In this document: positions 46,574-57,623 of the stretch, piece after piece
How positions within the stretch are numbered: position 1 is the first letter of the stretch
How the letters are laid out: each line of letters begins with the position of its first letter
Assembly (NCBI RefSeq): GCF_000005505.3
Contig: NC_016131.3
Coordinates: 4,733,501 to 4,797,500 of the forward strand
Length of the DNA stretch: 64,000 nucleotides
Source of the DNA: Brachypodium distachyon
Lineage: Eukaryota; Streptophyta; Magnoliopsida; Poales; Poaceae
Reading direction: 5' to 3'
Notes under the pieces: generated by a model
Told to the model about the DNA's origin: nothing
Databases searched by the model: none
The model's input: only the letters and a program-made list of their open reading frames with translations
Program-made: the position numbers and the translations under genes

Positions 46574-46720
46574 GGAGAATCGTGTATTTTTTTAGGAAGA
46601 GTTCCCCTGATTTCATTAACGAAATCAACAACTCTAACGGTTTTAGCCGGAGGTTCTCAATAGATGTGAAAAGAGAACAATACCAAACCATGCATATCAC
46701 AAACCAACTACCGTAAAACT
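46574..46720 (-). mobile_element. Retroposon 3' end, minus strand
   Basis: On + it opens with TTTTTTTAGGAAGAGTTCCC CTGATTTCATTAACGAAATC, the reverse of a polyadenylated 3' end. It is bordered on the right by the foldback element at 46722. Confidence 0.35.
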
Positions 46721-46721
46721 A

Positions 46722-47281
46722 AGAGTAAATTTCAGAAAACCACAATTTTTGCCACGGTCATTTTGTCGAACCACAATTCAAGCAAAACCGTATGTAGAAC
46801 CACACATTTTGAGACAGTTTGTCTCAACCAGTCCGAAACCGGATGGTTTGACTTGATTTCTTACACGTGGGGTCCACTTGTCGGATGCCACGTCGGCATT
46901 GACCCGACCCGTTAACCCTGCAGCGGCTCGCCCGCACGTTCAACACTCGATGGTGAGGTTTCTTTTAACTTTTCTACAAATTGAAATAAAAGGTTCAAAA
47001 CTGAAAGCCTGAAATCAAAAGTAAAAATAAAAATCGAAAACATAAAAGCTAAGATTTTGACGGCGCGCAATCACAGGGGTTAACGGGTCGGGTCTATGCC
47101 GGCTTGACATCCGACAGGTGGGCTCCACGTGTAAGAAATCTGGTCAAACCGCCAAACCACCCAGTTTCGGGCTGGTTGAGATAAACTGACTCAGAATGTG
47201 TGGTTCTGCGGACGGTTTTGTGTTAACTGTGATTTGGTGAAACGACTATCCCAAAAACTGTGATTTTCTGAAATTTACTCT
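46722..47281. mobile_element. Foldback DNA element, 560 bp
   Basis: AGAGTAAATTTCAGAAAACC at the left is inverted at the right (GATTTTCTGAAATTTACTCT). Complementarity continues inward through the AACCACA, GACCCGACCCGTTAACC / GGTTAACGGGTCGGGTC and CACGTGG segments, so the arms span more than 200 bp each. There is no coding capacity. Flanks give no clear target duplication. Likely a nonautonomous Mutator- or hAT-type foldback. Confidence 0.75.
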
Positions 47282-47999
47282 GAAGCTAACGTACTAAAAG
47301 TTAAAAACAACCTACAACTGAGTGTCTTGGTAAAAAGATGCCTTCCAGGGTGACACCTAAATTATCTTAAGCGTCACCCCCCGGCTAAAGATGTGAATCA
47401 AGCTGGAGGAAATACTACTTACTTGGTGCTCTCTGAAGACACGTAGGGATAGGGTTAAACGTACGGGTCAGACCTGTCATAATTTGGAGAAAAAAAAGAA
47501 AGAAAAACATCTTTGTTTAAATAGAAATGTATATATTTTGTCCTTCAATTTGTCGGAAAATACCAAATGGTGTCGAAACGACACCAATGGCTGTCACTCT
47601 CTTAACCCTTATGAAGTAGTTTCGGTGTCAACGTGGGCATGCCATGTTGGCGTTTGGTGTTGATTATCTTGTTGGACCTGAACTCTGACAGCTACAGAAG
47701 ATGTTGATGAGACACTGTCACATTTCCTCCTGTCGGCATGGGTCTATTTGATTCTTTTCTCAGTTTTTGAGACGAAAAAAATAAACTTGTGGCTAAAAAG
47801 GAAATCTAATGCCAATGCAGCAAGTCGGTGGGAAACATATTGGTACCAGAACCACTTCGACATTTGGGGGGCGAAAAGTATAGACAAAAAGTTGAGAGAC
47901 AAAAAAAATACTTTTCTCTTTGTTTAAATGTGATAGGTTTGTAGAACTATATTAAAGGTAGTAAAATGTTTAAAAAAATGAAAATAGTAGTAAAAAATA

Positions 48000-48245
48000 G
48001 AATTTGCTCCTGTATTAAATACCTCTGTCTCTAAGGAGCATTCGTTGCTTTGTTACAACTACCCACACATATAAATGCTTGTCATCTCCTTTTCCTTTCA
48101 CGCAACACACAATAGGACATCCCTACATGTTCTACTCATCTCTTGGCACCGTAGATACCCATGCGCGTGCGCGTTCCTTTCCGGAACAAGCATGAGCAAA
48201 ACATGCTTTGCCCATGTTTGTTTGTGCTTTTGCTTCAACGTTGGA
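48000..48245 (+). ncRNA. Decayed PHAS-like unit related to 58.7 kb locus
   Basis: TATTAAATACCTCTGTCTCTAAGGA and TTTGTTACAACTACC match 58617-58672, and GTTCCTTTCCGGAA at 48172 occupies the place of the site in the other copy. The GGCATC core is lost here. No other feature is seen to 48830. Confidence 0.35.
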
Positions 48246-49059
48246 TGCTTCTAAACGGGACAAGTGCTTTTTAGAGAGTTAGAAGCCTCAAAAGCTGAAT
48301 CAGAAGCCTTGTTTGTTTACACTGGAGAGGCTGATGTAACGAGAAAGCAGCAGACGCCAAGCCTAGCCGCGTAGAACAGATCAAACGAAAACTTTCTGTC
48401 CTGTAGGGCCGATGCATGGCCAAGATTCCGCTACCGCAGCGACCTGCTGATGGACGTTTCATCCAAACAATTAGTTTGTTCTCTTTTTTTTTCTTATGTA
48501 CTCCTAGCTCGATCGGCAGTGATTGCAAAATTTGAATTTGTTGGACACTCATGATTAGCGCTTCAACCTACACATTTGGTTTATTTCTGATGAAGCACAA
48601 CAAGCCTAATACAAGATTTAGAATAAGGTTCACAATTTGGTTATGGATCAGGAAAAAGGTGTTTTATTTGCTTCCAATCTAATCTTCTTAGTTTCAGACA
48701 TTTTGATCTTGTACTAGAAATTTAGATAGATCTTCTTAACTTACATACTTTTATCTCGTACAAATTTCGAAATTTGGATGTTATTAGTTTAGACATATTG
48801 ATCTTATAGAGATAATCCGAATATTTCAAAATGACCGAGGAAAAAAAAGTAGTCGGAGTGTCAAGGCGGCGCTTGGGGCGATTCTCGTCTACGAGGCGCA
48901 GATCTACACCTTCCGGCCGATCTCTCCCCTGCGACGACCTTGGTTTCATCCCGCTCCCTGCTGTTGCACTCGGGGTGATTCAGGGGAGACCTTTGCATCT
49001 CTGCCCGCCCTTGGTGCGTGGGGGAGGGGAGGATTCTAGGGTTTGGGGTTTCGGCGGCA

Positions 49060-50247
49060 ATGGCATCTGGAGGTCCTGGTGATCAGGAAGAAGAGAGGGT
49101 GGAGGCAATGCTGAGTAAGATGAATCTGACGGAGAAGGAGAAGCAATCCGTGGTTGTTGAGGAGTTGGTTGATGAGGATGAAGGCCTTTTGTGGGCGCTG
49201 GTTGGGAAGGTGCTGCATCGGAAGATCTTCCATGTGAGCACGATGGAGGAGGCGTTGCGCCCTGCATGGGGTAACCCAAGGGGGCTCACCTTCCGATCGA
49301 TGGGAGAGAACATGTTCGTTGCACAGCTGGAAACGCAGCGTGACAGAGATCGAATCTGGGAAGGAGCGCCATGGATGGTTGGTAAGCATGCAGTGGTATT
49401 AGAGTTTTTTGATATCAACTCTAGGCCATTTGATCTGAAGTTTGATCGGATCCCAATGTGGACTCGTGTGATTAATCTGCCCTTTAATCTTCTCCGCCCA
49501 CCTTGGGTGAGAAGGATTGCGGATCTGACGGGTGAAGTGATCAAAGTTGATACTGACGCCAATGGCTATGCTTGGGGTCAGTTCCTGCGTGCTAGGGTTT
49601 GGGTTCCAGTGAAGGAACCAATTAGGAGGTATGTGAAGATTGACTCGTTCAGGAAAGATGAGACGGGCAAGCGTAAGGTGGTGGAGCTGTATAAGCTACA
49701 ATATGAGAATCTGCCCTATTTTTGTTTTTCATGTGGTTTGCTGGGGCATGCTGATATCTTCTGCCCAACGCCGGCTAGGCGGGATGAGGAGGGCAAGCTG
49801 CCATATAGTGAGGAGCTGCGTGCTCCGAGTTGGAGCAGGAGTTGGGGAAATGCGTCGTCTGCGACGCAGGAAGGGTCGTTTGCGAGTCGTAGCCGCGATG
49901 CGCAAGCTCAGGATGAGGAACAAGGAGAGGAGGTGACATACCCAGTGAAGAACGGTGGAAAAGTTCAGAATATGGTCTCTCAGTTCAATCGGGGTGGACA
50001 TGGTAGAGGTTATGGCCGAGGTGGTAGAGGCTCCGACCACATGTATCGGATAGTTCCGATGCAGTCGCAGGGAGAGACTTTGATGCTGCTAGATCAGGAT
50101 ACCCTCAATAAGAAACGCGCTAATGAGTTAGAAGGGGAAACAGAGAGGTCTGGAGACAGCAGAGATTCAAAGAAAAAGAAGGCTTCAGGTGGTGAGACGA
50201 GCCCTATTTTGGCGGCGGCTGAGACCCAGCCCCGCCAGGACCAATGA
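49060..50247 (+). CDS. LINE ORF1 protein (DUF4283 / zinc knuckle)
   Basis: ORF1 of plant L1 LINEs is an RNA-binding protein that packages the element RNA. The reading frame is intact at 395 residues from ATGGCATCTGGAGG. An upstream in-frame ATG at 49018 is less likely, since the conserved N-terminus begins MASGGPGDQEEERVEAML. A DUF4283-like domain lies at residues ~40-175 (WGNPRGLTFRSMGENMFVAQ), and a CCHC knuckle (CFSCGLLGHADIFC) at ~221-234. A Gly/Arg-rich patch (GGHGRGYGRGGRG) and a basic tail (SKKKKAS) follow. The stop codon overlaps the ORF2 start (ATGA, 50244-50247). It is the only intact frame of this element. Confidence 0.85.
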   Translation: MASGGPGDQEEERVEAMLSKMNLTEKEKQSVVVEELVDEDEGLLWALVGKVLHRKIFHVSTMEEALRPAWGNPRGLTFRSMGENMFVAQLETQRDRDRIWEGAPWMVGKHAVVLEFFDINSRPFDLKFDRIPMWTRVINLPFNLLRPPWVRRIADLTGEVIKVDTDANGYAWGQFLRARVWVPVKEPIRRYVKIDSFRKDETGKRKVVELYKLQYENLPYFCFSCGLLGHADIFCPTPARRDEEGKLPYSEELRAPSWSRSWGNASSATQEGSFASRSRDAQAQDEEQGEEVTYPVKNGGKVQNMVSQFNRGGHGRGYGRGGRGSDHMYRIVPMQSQGETLMLLDQDTLNKKRANELEGETERSGDSRDSKKKKASGGETSPILAAAETQPRQDQ

Positions 50248-53200
50248 GTTGCTTGGTGTGGAACTGTCGCGGGCTTGGGAACCCGGAGATAGTTCGTGAG
50301 CTTCACAATATGGTGAGGTTGGAAGCGCCCGCGTTGGTTTTCATTAGTGAAACCAAGATTGATGCTACAAGGGCAAGAAATCTTATGTCGAAATTGGGTT
50401 TTGTTGGTTGTTTGCCCGTGGCTAGCAATGGCCTTAGTGGCGGTTTGGTGTTGTTTTGGTCGAGGGAAGTTGATGTTACTTTGCAGACCTTGTCAAATCA
50501 ACACATTGATGTGCAAGTGGTGAACATTGGAGGTGATAGAAAACACTGGAGATTCACAGGCTTTTATGCTAAGGCGAAACGCAGCGAGCGGGCTGAGAGC
50601 TGGACTTTGTTGAGATGGCTTCGTACTTAGAGTGATCTGCCTTGGCTCTGTGGAGGGGACTTCAATGATATCCTCGATAATTCAGAATATTTTGGTCATA
50701 ATGACCGTGAGGAGTGGCAGATGGCTGGTTTTAGAGAAATAGTGGATGAGTGTGATTTCATTGATCTGGGTTATACTGGTGTACCGTTTACTTGGTACAA
50801 TGGCCAGAGTGCAGATGCTAATGTGAAGATTAGGCTGGACCGGATGTTGGTGAATCCTGCCTTCGGCGCGCTGTATGGGTGCACTGTTGTGAGGCATGCA
50901 CCATCACCTAAGTCAGATCATTGCATGTTAATTACAAAAATCCGTAAGTCGCTGGATGAGGATATTGCTGGAGGACCTCGGCCTTTCATGTATGAAGATG
51001 CTTGGAGGAAGGAGGAGAGTTATGCAGAGGCTGTGCTGCACGGGTGGCCGACGGGCGCTGGGATGGCTGGCCTTGCTGGGCTGAATAATGCATTATCGCA
51101 GATGCAAGTTTGTCTGACGGACTGGAGCTCCAAGAAATTTGGGGACGTCAGGAAGAAAATTAAGAAAGTTCGAAAGATGTTTGAGAGGAAGAGCTCCCTG
51201 TATCGTGGTATTTCCCAGCGAGAGAAGGAGTTGGCTCGGCAGCTGGCCGACCTGCTGCAAAAGAAGGAAATCATGGCTCGCCAACGGTCTCGTGTGGATT
51301 GGCTGAAAGAGGGTGATAGAAATATGGCTTTTTTTCATGCGCAGGCGTCGACAAGAAAGAGTCAGAATCGCATTAAGGTTCTTACTAATGATGCGGGTGT
51401 GGTGCTTGAGGATAGGGATCAGATTTTCCATTGCATAAATTCTTTCTATACTGACTTGTACTCGGCACAAGAGAATATTAATATTGAGGCTGTTCTTGGT
51501 TATGTCCCGACCAAAGTAACTATGCAAATGAATGAGCGCTTATGCCGGCCTTTCGAGGCGGGTGAGGTTAAGAAGGCCCTGTTTGACATGAGCCATCCAA
51601 GGCCCCTGGGGCAGATGGTTTCACGGCTGGGTTCTTCCAGAAACACTGGAATCTGGTTCAAGATGATGTGACGACGGCAGTCCTGGCTTTCTTACAAGGT
51701 GATCACATGCCGGATATTGTCAACCGAACTATTATTGTCTTGATACCGAAGGTAAAAAAACCCACAAAATATTACCCAGTATCATCCTATTTCGTTATGC
51801 AATGTTATATATAAGCTGTGTTCGAAAGTTCTTGCTAACCTCTTCCGTGAAGTGTTGGATGAAATTATTTCGGAGGAGCAAAGTGCTTTCGTTCCGGGCA
51901 GGCTTATCACCGACAATGTCCTGACTGCTTATGAGTGCATACATTCAATGAAGAAGAAGAAGAAGAAGAAGAAGAAGAAGAAGGGTAGACAGGGCTGGTG
52001 TGCGGTCAAGATTGACATGATCAAAGCTTATTATCGAGTGGAGTGGGCCTCAAGGCGTGATGCAGAAGTTGGGCTTCGTTGAGCAGTGGGTCACCTTGAT
52101 TATGAGATGTGTGTGTTCGGTGAGTTTCCAAGTGAAGGTCAATGGAGAACTGTTGCCATCTTTTCGACCTTCACGAGGGATTAGGCACGGGGACCCGATT
52201 TCACCTTACTTATTCCTGCTATGTGGTGAGGGTCTTTCATGCTTGCTGAAATCGTATGATGGCGGCTGGATTGATCGTGGGATCTGGGTGAACCCCAGGG
52301 CGCCTTGGATCACCCATCTCTTTTTCGCAGATGATTGCCTTGTATTTTTACGAGCGGATGTGAGAAGTGCTGTGTGGCTCAATACCATCTTGGAAATTTA
52401 TAGTAATGGCTCGGGACAGAGTGCTAACAAGCTAAAACGATCAGTGTTCTTTAGCAGGAACTGCTCGGCCCTGTCTCGACAGGTAGTGCGAGGCATGCTG
52501 CAAATTGACAGAGGTGCTCTCTGAGAAGTACCTCGGGTTGCCGACTGCAGTGGGGCGAATCACGGAGCAGAATGTTGAACACATTGTGGAGCGAGCAAGG
52601 TCAAGGGTACAAGGGTGGAGCGAGAAGAAGCTCTCCTGTGTGGGGAAAGAGGTGTTGCTGAAGACTGTGATCCAGGCTCTACCGACCTACTCTATGAGTT
52701 GTTTTAAACTCACAAGAGGTTTGTGCAAAAAAGTGACGACAAAGCCGTCAAAATACTGGTGGACTGGTTCACTTGATCGTCGAGGCATGCATTGGCAGTC
52801 TTGGGAGAAGATGGCTGTGCCCAAGGACAGAGGGGGACTTGGCTTCCGTGATTTGGAATTATTTAATGACGCTATGCTCGCTAAGCAGGTGTGGCGTTTG
52901 CTGGAACGACCTGACAGTTTGTGTGGTCGTGTGCTGCTCGGGAGATATAACCAGGGAGGAGATGTCCTAACAGCGTCGTGCCCCAAAGGTGCATCAACGA
53001 CCTGGAAGGCTTTAATGAAGGGAAGAGAGGTGTTGAAGTTAGGTCTGATCCGCCGTATTGGCGATGGCCGAACAACTGAAATTTGGCATGATAGATGGAT
53101 CGATGGCATCGGATCCATGAAGCCCCTCGGCAGATTGTCAGAGGAGCCAGTGCAGCTGGTTGTTGATCTTTTTGTGGAAGGTTCCACGGTGTGGGATGTG

Positions 53201-54348
53201 CAGAAAATTGAGAGAATTTTTTTCCCTATCGATGCGGCGGCAATCTTAAGCATGCCAAGGCCGCGAACAGCCCAGCCTGACTTTTGGGCGTGGGCATGGG
53301 ACAGAACTGGCCAGTTTTCGGTGCGATCGGCGTATAAAGAGATTGCTATAAGGAGTGAAGGAGCTTTGCCAGTCTCTGAATCTTCTATGGGGGGTGAGGC
53401 CACTTGGAAGGCTCTGTGGAAGCTGCAAGTAATGCCAAAGATTAGAGTTTTTTGGTGGCGAGTTGTGAAGGATCTTCTTCCTTCCTCTGCTGAGTTGCAG
53501 CGACGCCATATCAAGGAGCTAGGTAACTGTCCTTTGTGTGGTATTCAGTCAGAATCATTATTCCATGCCTTGATCGAATGTGAACATGCTAAGCAGTTCT
53601 GGTTGGTGGCAATGGAAGTGTTTTAGTTCAAGTTGCCGCGTCTGCATCCGAGGACATGGTCCAGGGACACACTTGATTCCGAGATCGTGCCGAGGAGAGA
53701 AACAGCTATTGTAATCTCAGTTATGTGGACGATCTGGGGCAGCCGGAATAGCTACACTCATGGTGAGCTGATGTATCAACCACTGAAATCAGTGGAGCTG
53801 GTGTCTGAGCTCATCAACTCGCTGGAGATTCCCAGGTTTGAAGCTACACAGGCCGAGCACGAGGAGCAAAAATGGTCCAGGCCAGAAGCTGGCTGGATCA
53901 AAATAAATACTGATGGTGCTGTGGACCTGGGGAAGATGACTGTTGGCACTGGGGTAATTGCTAGAGACCAAGCAGGATTTTTCCTCGCAGCGGAGTGTCG
54001 ACAGTATGTTGGCATACATGATCCGGCCGTGGCTGAGGTGATGGCTTGTAGGGATGCGGTTTTCTTGGCTGCTCAAAAGGGATGGCAGTACGTTGTGATT
54101 GAATCGACTGCCTCTCTGTTGTCAGTGCTTGGGATAGCCGGCTGGAGAATAAGTCTAGTTCCAGTCAGATTTTTCGGGAGATGAAAGATGTTCTCTCCAC
54201 CTTCCAGGGTTTTAGAATTTGCTTTGTTAGGAGAGGTGGTAATAAGGCGGCACATGTTTCTGCTCGCACTGCCCTCTCTTTAGTTTCGTCGGTGTGCTCG
54301 AATTTTCTGATTGAGCCTGTCCAATCGGATACATTATCGATGGAATAA
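50244..54348 (+). pseudogene. LINE ORF2 (endonuclease-RT-RNase H), broken
   Basis: ORF2 nicks target DNA and reverse-transcribes the element RNA. In order: APE-type endonuclease (LVWNCRGLGNPEIVRELHN; CGGDFNDIL after the first stop), RT ([22 protein letters not shown] at 52324-52335), zf-RVT (NCPLCGIQSESLFHALIECEH, ~53520-53590) and RNase H (INTDGAV, ~53908; ends QSDTLSME at 54348). Breaks: in-frame TAG at 50628-50630, frameshift near 51600, a frame change near 51750-51800, frameshifts near 52045-52060 and 52500-52510, TAG at 53624-53626, and a frameshift near 54140. A pure (AAG)11 run at 51951-51983 inserts a polylysine tract before the first RT aspartate motif, [13 protein letters not shown], where the usual KAYDRVEW Asp is Tyr. 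Confidence 0.9.
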
Positions 54349-54499
54349 AAGCCTCGGGCGATATTCTCAAAAAAAAAGTTTGACCTCGATGTCAACATGG
54401 TCCATCTCCGTGGTCAACATGGGCCAGAAACGGCCTGCAAAATGGAGTGCCACGTTCACAAAAGTGGAAGGGCCAGATTTTGGTCCATATCAGCAACAG

Positions 54500-54990
54500 C
54501 ACTGAAACAACTTGGGCCAAATCTCAGATCCGGAAAGATTTAATGCAAGCGTTTAGTGGGCCATGCTGCTTTTCAAGCTGTTATCTTTCGAGACTGGAAT
54601 ATATAGGTCGCAAATACAGTACTAAAAAGGCTTGAAGTTGATAGGAATAGCAGTCTGATCATCTTCAGCAGTGCGATCAAATGATAGACGAACAAGATTC
54701 CGAGATGCCTGGCGCTCGAGCGCTGTAACGAGTATTCGGTGGAAGAAGGCTTATTGAGACTTATTAGAGCAACACGCTGCGATCATTTTCCTGATACCGC
54801 CCATTCCCAACGATCTCTGGCTCACGCAGGAATATCACATTGGACAAGAACTGTGATGACATTAGCTATGTGCCTATGTCTGCACTGCTGCATGCACGAG
54901 AGCTAGCTTAATGTGTTCTTGACTATATGCTGGTCCTGCGCTGAACGATTCTCTTCTTGTCTGGTGGGAAGAAAAAGAGCAAAAGGGTTA
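54500..54990 (-). ncRNA. Putative minus-strand PHAS locus, site 54788-54809
   Basis: TTCCTGATACCGCCCATTCC plus CA on +, about three differences from miR2118. Third copy of the block at 43.6 and 46.2 kb, with conserved CGATCTCTGGCTCA and ATATCACATTGGACAAGAAC. Minus-strand TATA box (CCATATATATAACCC, near 54985) about 180 nt upstream. Expected cleavage 54798/54797. Confidence 0.65.
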
Positions 54991-55021
54991 TATATATGGG
55001 CGTTGAATGTGCGTACAGAGT

Positions 55022-55505
55022 ACACATGTGGAAGTAATTAATTATGAGTTTGTTCCACCTCTACAAATTAATCAGTTTATCACAAATGGATCAGTTAGCA
55101 CAGATTGGCTCTTACAAGTTATGGAACTTATGATCGATCCATAGATTATTTGAGCCCACCCGTTTGTGTTGAGGTGGGTTACAGCTGGTGTTTCAGACAA
55201 CCCGATCGATTGTTACGTGTCTCACCGAAAACATTTTTTTCACATTGGTGCATGACTAGTTTTGTCGGTAGCGAGGGATAATCATTTTTGTTGATTAGCA
55301 CGCTGAGAATATATGCATTCTTCCAATAATCACAGCTAATGTGACATGCTAAGAATATATTCATTCCTCGAATACTCATATCTAGCAAGGGATGATCCTT
55401 CCCTATTTACGTGCATATCCTGCGATAAAAATTGCAATATTTACACCACATAAAATAGACCGTATTACCCCCATATACTTTACCCCATATATAAGTATAT
55501 GGGGT
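55022..55505. repeat. Direct duplication E (copy 1)
   Basis: GTACACATGTGGAAGTAATT through TTGATTAGCACGCTGAGAAT to ACCCCATATATAAGTATAT. The second copy is 56530-57010, in the same orientation, highly similar. The ends carry no TG/CA or target duplication, so they are not LTRs. Confidence 0.9.
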
Positions 55506-55599
55506 AATATATAGGGGAAACACATACATAGCTCCTCACTTCTCATTCTGCCGAGTGTGGAAGGTTGTGCTCGTGCCCACATAACCAAGTAGTCAACTG

Positions 55600-56050
55600 G
55601 GTTGCCACAGGCTGTGAGGGCAGTTCTTTTATTATACACTTTCTTTTCTTTTCCACTCATGTGACACACAAGAACACTCAAACCTACGGGCCAGAGCGCA
55701 GCACAGGCTTCATTAGATACTATGCGTAGGCAAAATGATGAGTTCCTTAATTAATTTGCTACCCCAGAATGAGCGGCATCAGGAAGCACGCTAAGCGATG
55801 CAGAGTTACACGATGTCCTAATCTGCCATAAATGTAACTCAACATCATGTTATACAGTACACCATCATTTCCAATTTGTAAGGCGGATGGAGGTTTTTGT
55901 GGATGATAAGTGGAAAGATGGTGTAAATGAATAGTACTTCCTGTTGCCCATGCTGTGACTTTTCCCATGACGCACTCTTTCTCTGCATGCTCAGCCCAAT
56001 CAGGTGTGTTGCATGCACATGAGAGTAGTGGTAGCAGGAACGAGATTAAT
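55600..56050 (+). ncRNA. Possible PHAS locus, miR2118 site 55764-55785
   Basis: Site AGAATGAGCGGCATCAGGAA with about five mismatches, mostly at the miRNA 3' end side. No TATA box at the usual distance; ATATATAGG lies about 240 nt upstream. It lies between the two copies of duplication E. Noncoding. Expected cleavage 55775/55776. Confidence 0.45.
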
Positions 56051-56529
56051 GCAGCTTGTTGTTGTGCATGAAAAATACATGTCCGCCTTAAAATTAGGAA
56101 AAATTAAAAAAAAATCCAACCGCCTTACATAATGGAAAGTAGTTAGTATATAGGATCCACATCAGTGACATCACTAGTGTCACTGTGCTTTAGAGTATCA
56201 TGGTTCTGCCCCTGTTGCACGTGAATTTTTTTTAGAACAGGGTACGTATTAATTAAAAAATAAGTTGCATACAATCATTCGTAAAACGTGGCTCAAGGCG
56301 CAGGAAGTCATATCATTACTTAACACACCCCCAACATTAGAGCTGCAAAATTGTGACCCTCGGAGGTACCCTTTGACCCTCATTAGTTCAACCAAATGAA
56401 CTAAAATTTGAATGGCACAATTTTTTAAAAATCTACTCCATTTGTTTGAACTAAGGAGGGTCAAAGAGTATTCTGAAGGTTGCACCTCTACCCAACACAC
56501 GCCTTAATTACTACGTAAACTAGCCAACT

Positions 56530-57010
56530 CATGAGCTACATGCAGAGTACACATGCGGAAGTAATTATGAGTTTGTTCCATCTCTACAAATTAATCAGCT
56601 TATCACAAATGGATCAGCACAGATCGGCTCTTGTACAAGTTATAGAACTTATGATCGATCCATAGATCATTTGGGCCCACCCGTTTCTGTTGATGTGGGT
56701 TACGACTGGTGTTTTGTACAACCCGATCGAGTGTTATGAGTCTCATCAAAGACATATTTTTTTTCACATTGGTGCATGGCTAGTTTTCTCCGTAGCGAGG
56801 GATAATCATTTTTGTTGATTAGTACGCTGAGAATATATGCATTCCTCCAATAATCACAGCTAATATGACATTCTAAGAATATATTCATTCCTCGAATAAT
56901 CATAGCTAGCAAGGGATGATCCTTCCATATTGACGTGCACATCCTGCGATAAAAATTACAAATATTTACACCACATAAAATAGACCATATTACCCCATAT
57001 ATAAGTATAT
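56530..57010. repeat. Direct duplication E (copy 2)
   Basis: See 55022-55505. Similarity ends at AAGTATAT, 55 bp before the proposed Helitron start. Confidence 0.9.
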
Positions 57011-57064
57011 AACCTGAGGGGTTACTTTTGATCTCCACTATTGATCTGCATCAAAATCCGCATA

Positions 57065-57580
57065 TCTCTTTAATCTAAAGGGCGAAAGATTGAGGCCTTG
57101 TTTTTGCCTCCACATGTTTTTATCCCCACCGTTCTCACTTCCGATCTCCCTCGTTGGTCGTTCTTTTCTTCTCTGTCCTGTTTGGTCCGCTGGTTGATTT
57201 CGACCCGTCCATCTACCGCCGCCACCGCCGTTGTCTGCTTCCCGTCAATCCGGCTCTTTCCGGCCAACTTGCCGCTCGGGCGCCGGCCCCGCTGCTGCTC
57301 GCGCGTGCGCCGCTCGACGCCGCACCCTCGCCGCCTCCAGCCCTCAACGCTGCTGCCCGCGCGCGCCGACCTCCCTTGCTGCTCGCCGGAGGGAGAAGGG
57401 AAAGAGAAGAGAGGAGGAAGAAGGGAGGGAGGCACAGGTCACAGGAGGGCGCGCGCTGGACTCCGCTGCTGCAGTCCGGCGCCGCCACGCGACTGCTGGC
57501 GCCGGCCTGCTGCTGCTCCGCCCCGCCTGCTGCCCGCCGCTGGTCGCTGCTCGCGTGCGTGGAGAGGGCGCTCAGGTCGC

Positions 57581-57623
<43 letters not shown>

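Larger units (their letters stand above)
48840..54380 (+). mobile_element. Full-length but degenerate LINE (L1-type, RNase H-bearing)
   Basis: A GC-rich leader, ORF1 with a zinc knuckle, an overlapping ORF2 with endonuclease, RT, zf-RVT and RNase H regions, a 3' end GATGGAATAAAAGCCTCGGG and an A-run at 54370-54378. This is the standard plant L1 layout. Several stops and frameshifts show it is inactive. The 5' boundary and target duplication are not resolved. Confidence 0.9.

Noticed and set aside
55022..57010. LTR pair of a small retrotransposon (duplication E)
   Set aside because: The repeats lack TG/CA ends, a primer-binding site, a target duplication and any internal coding.
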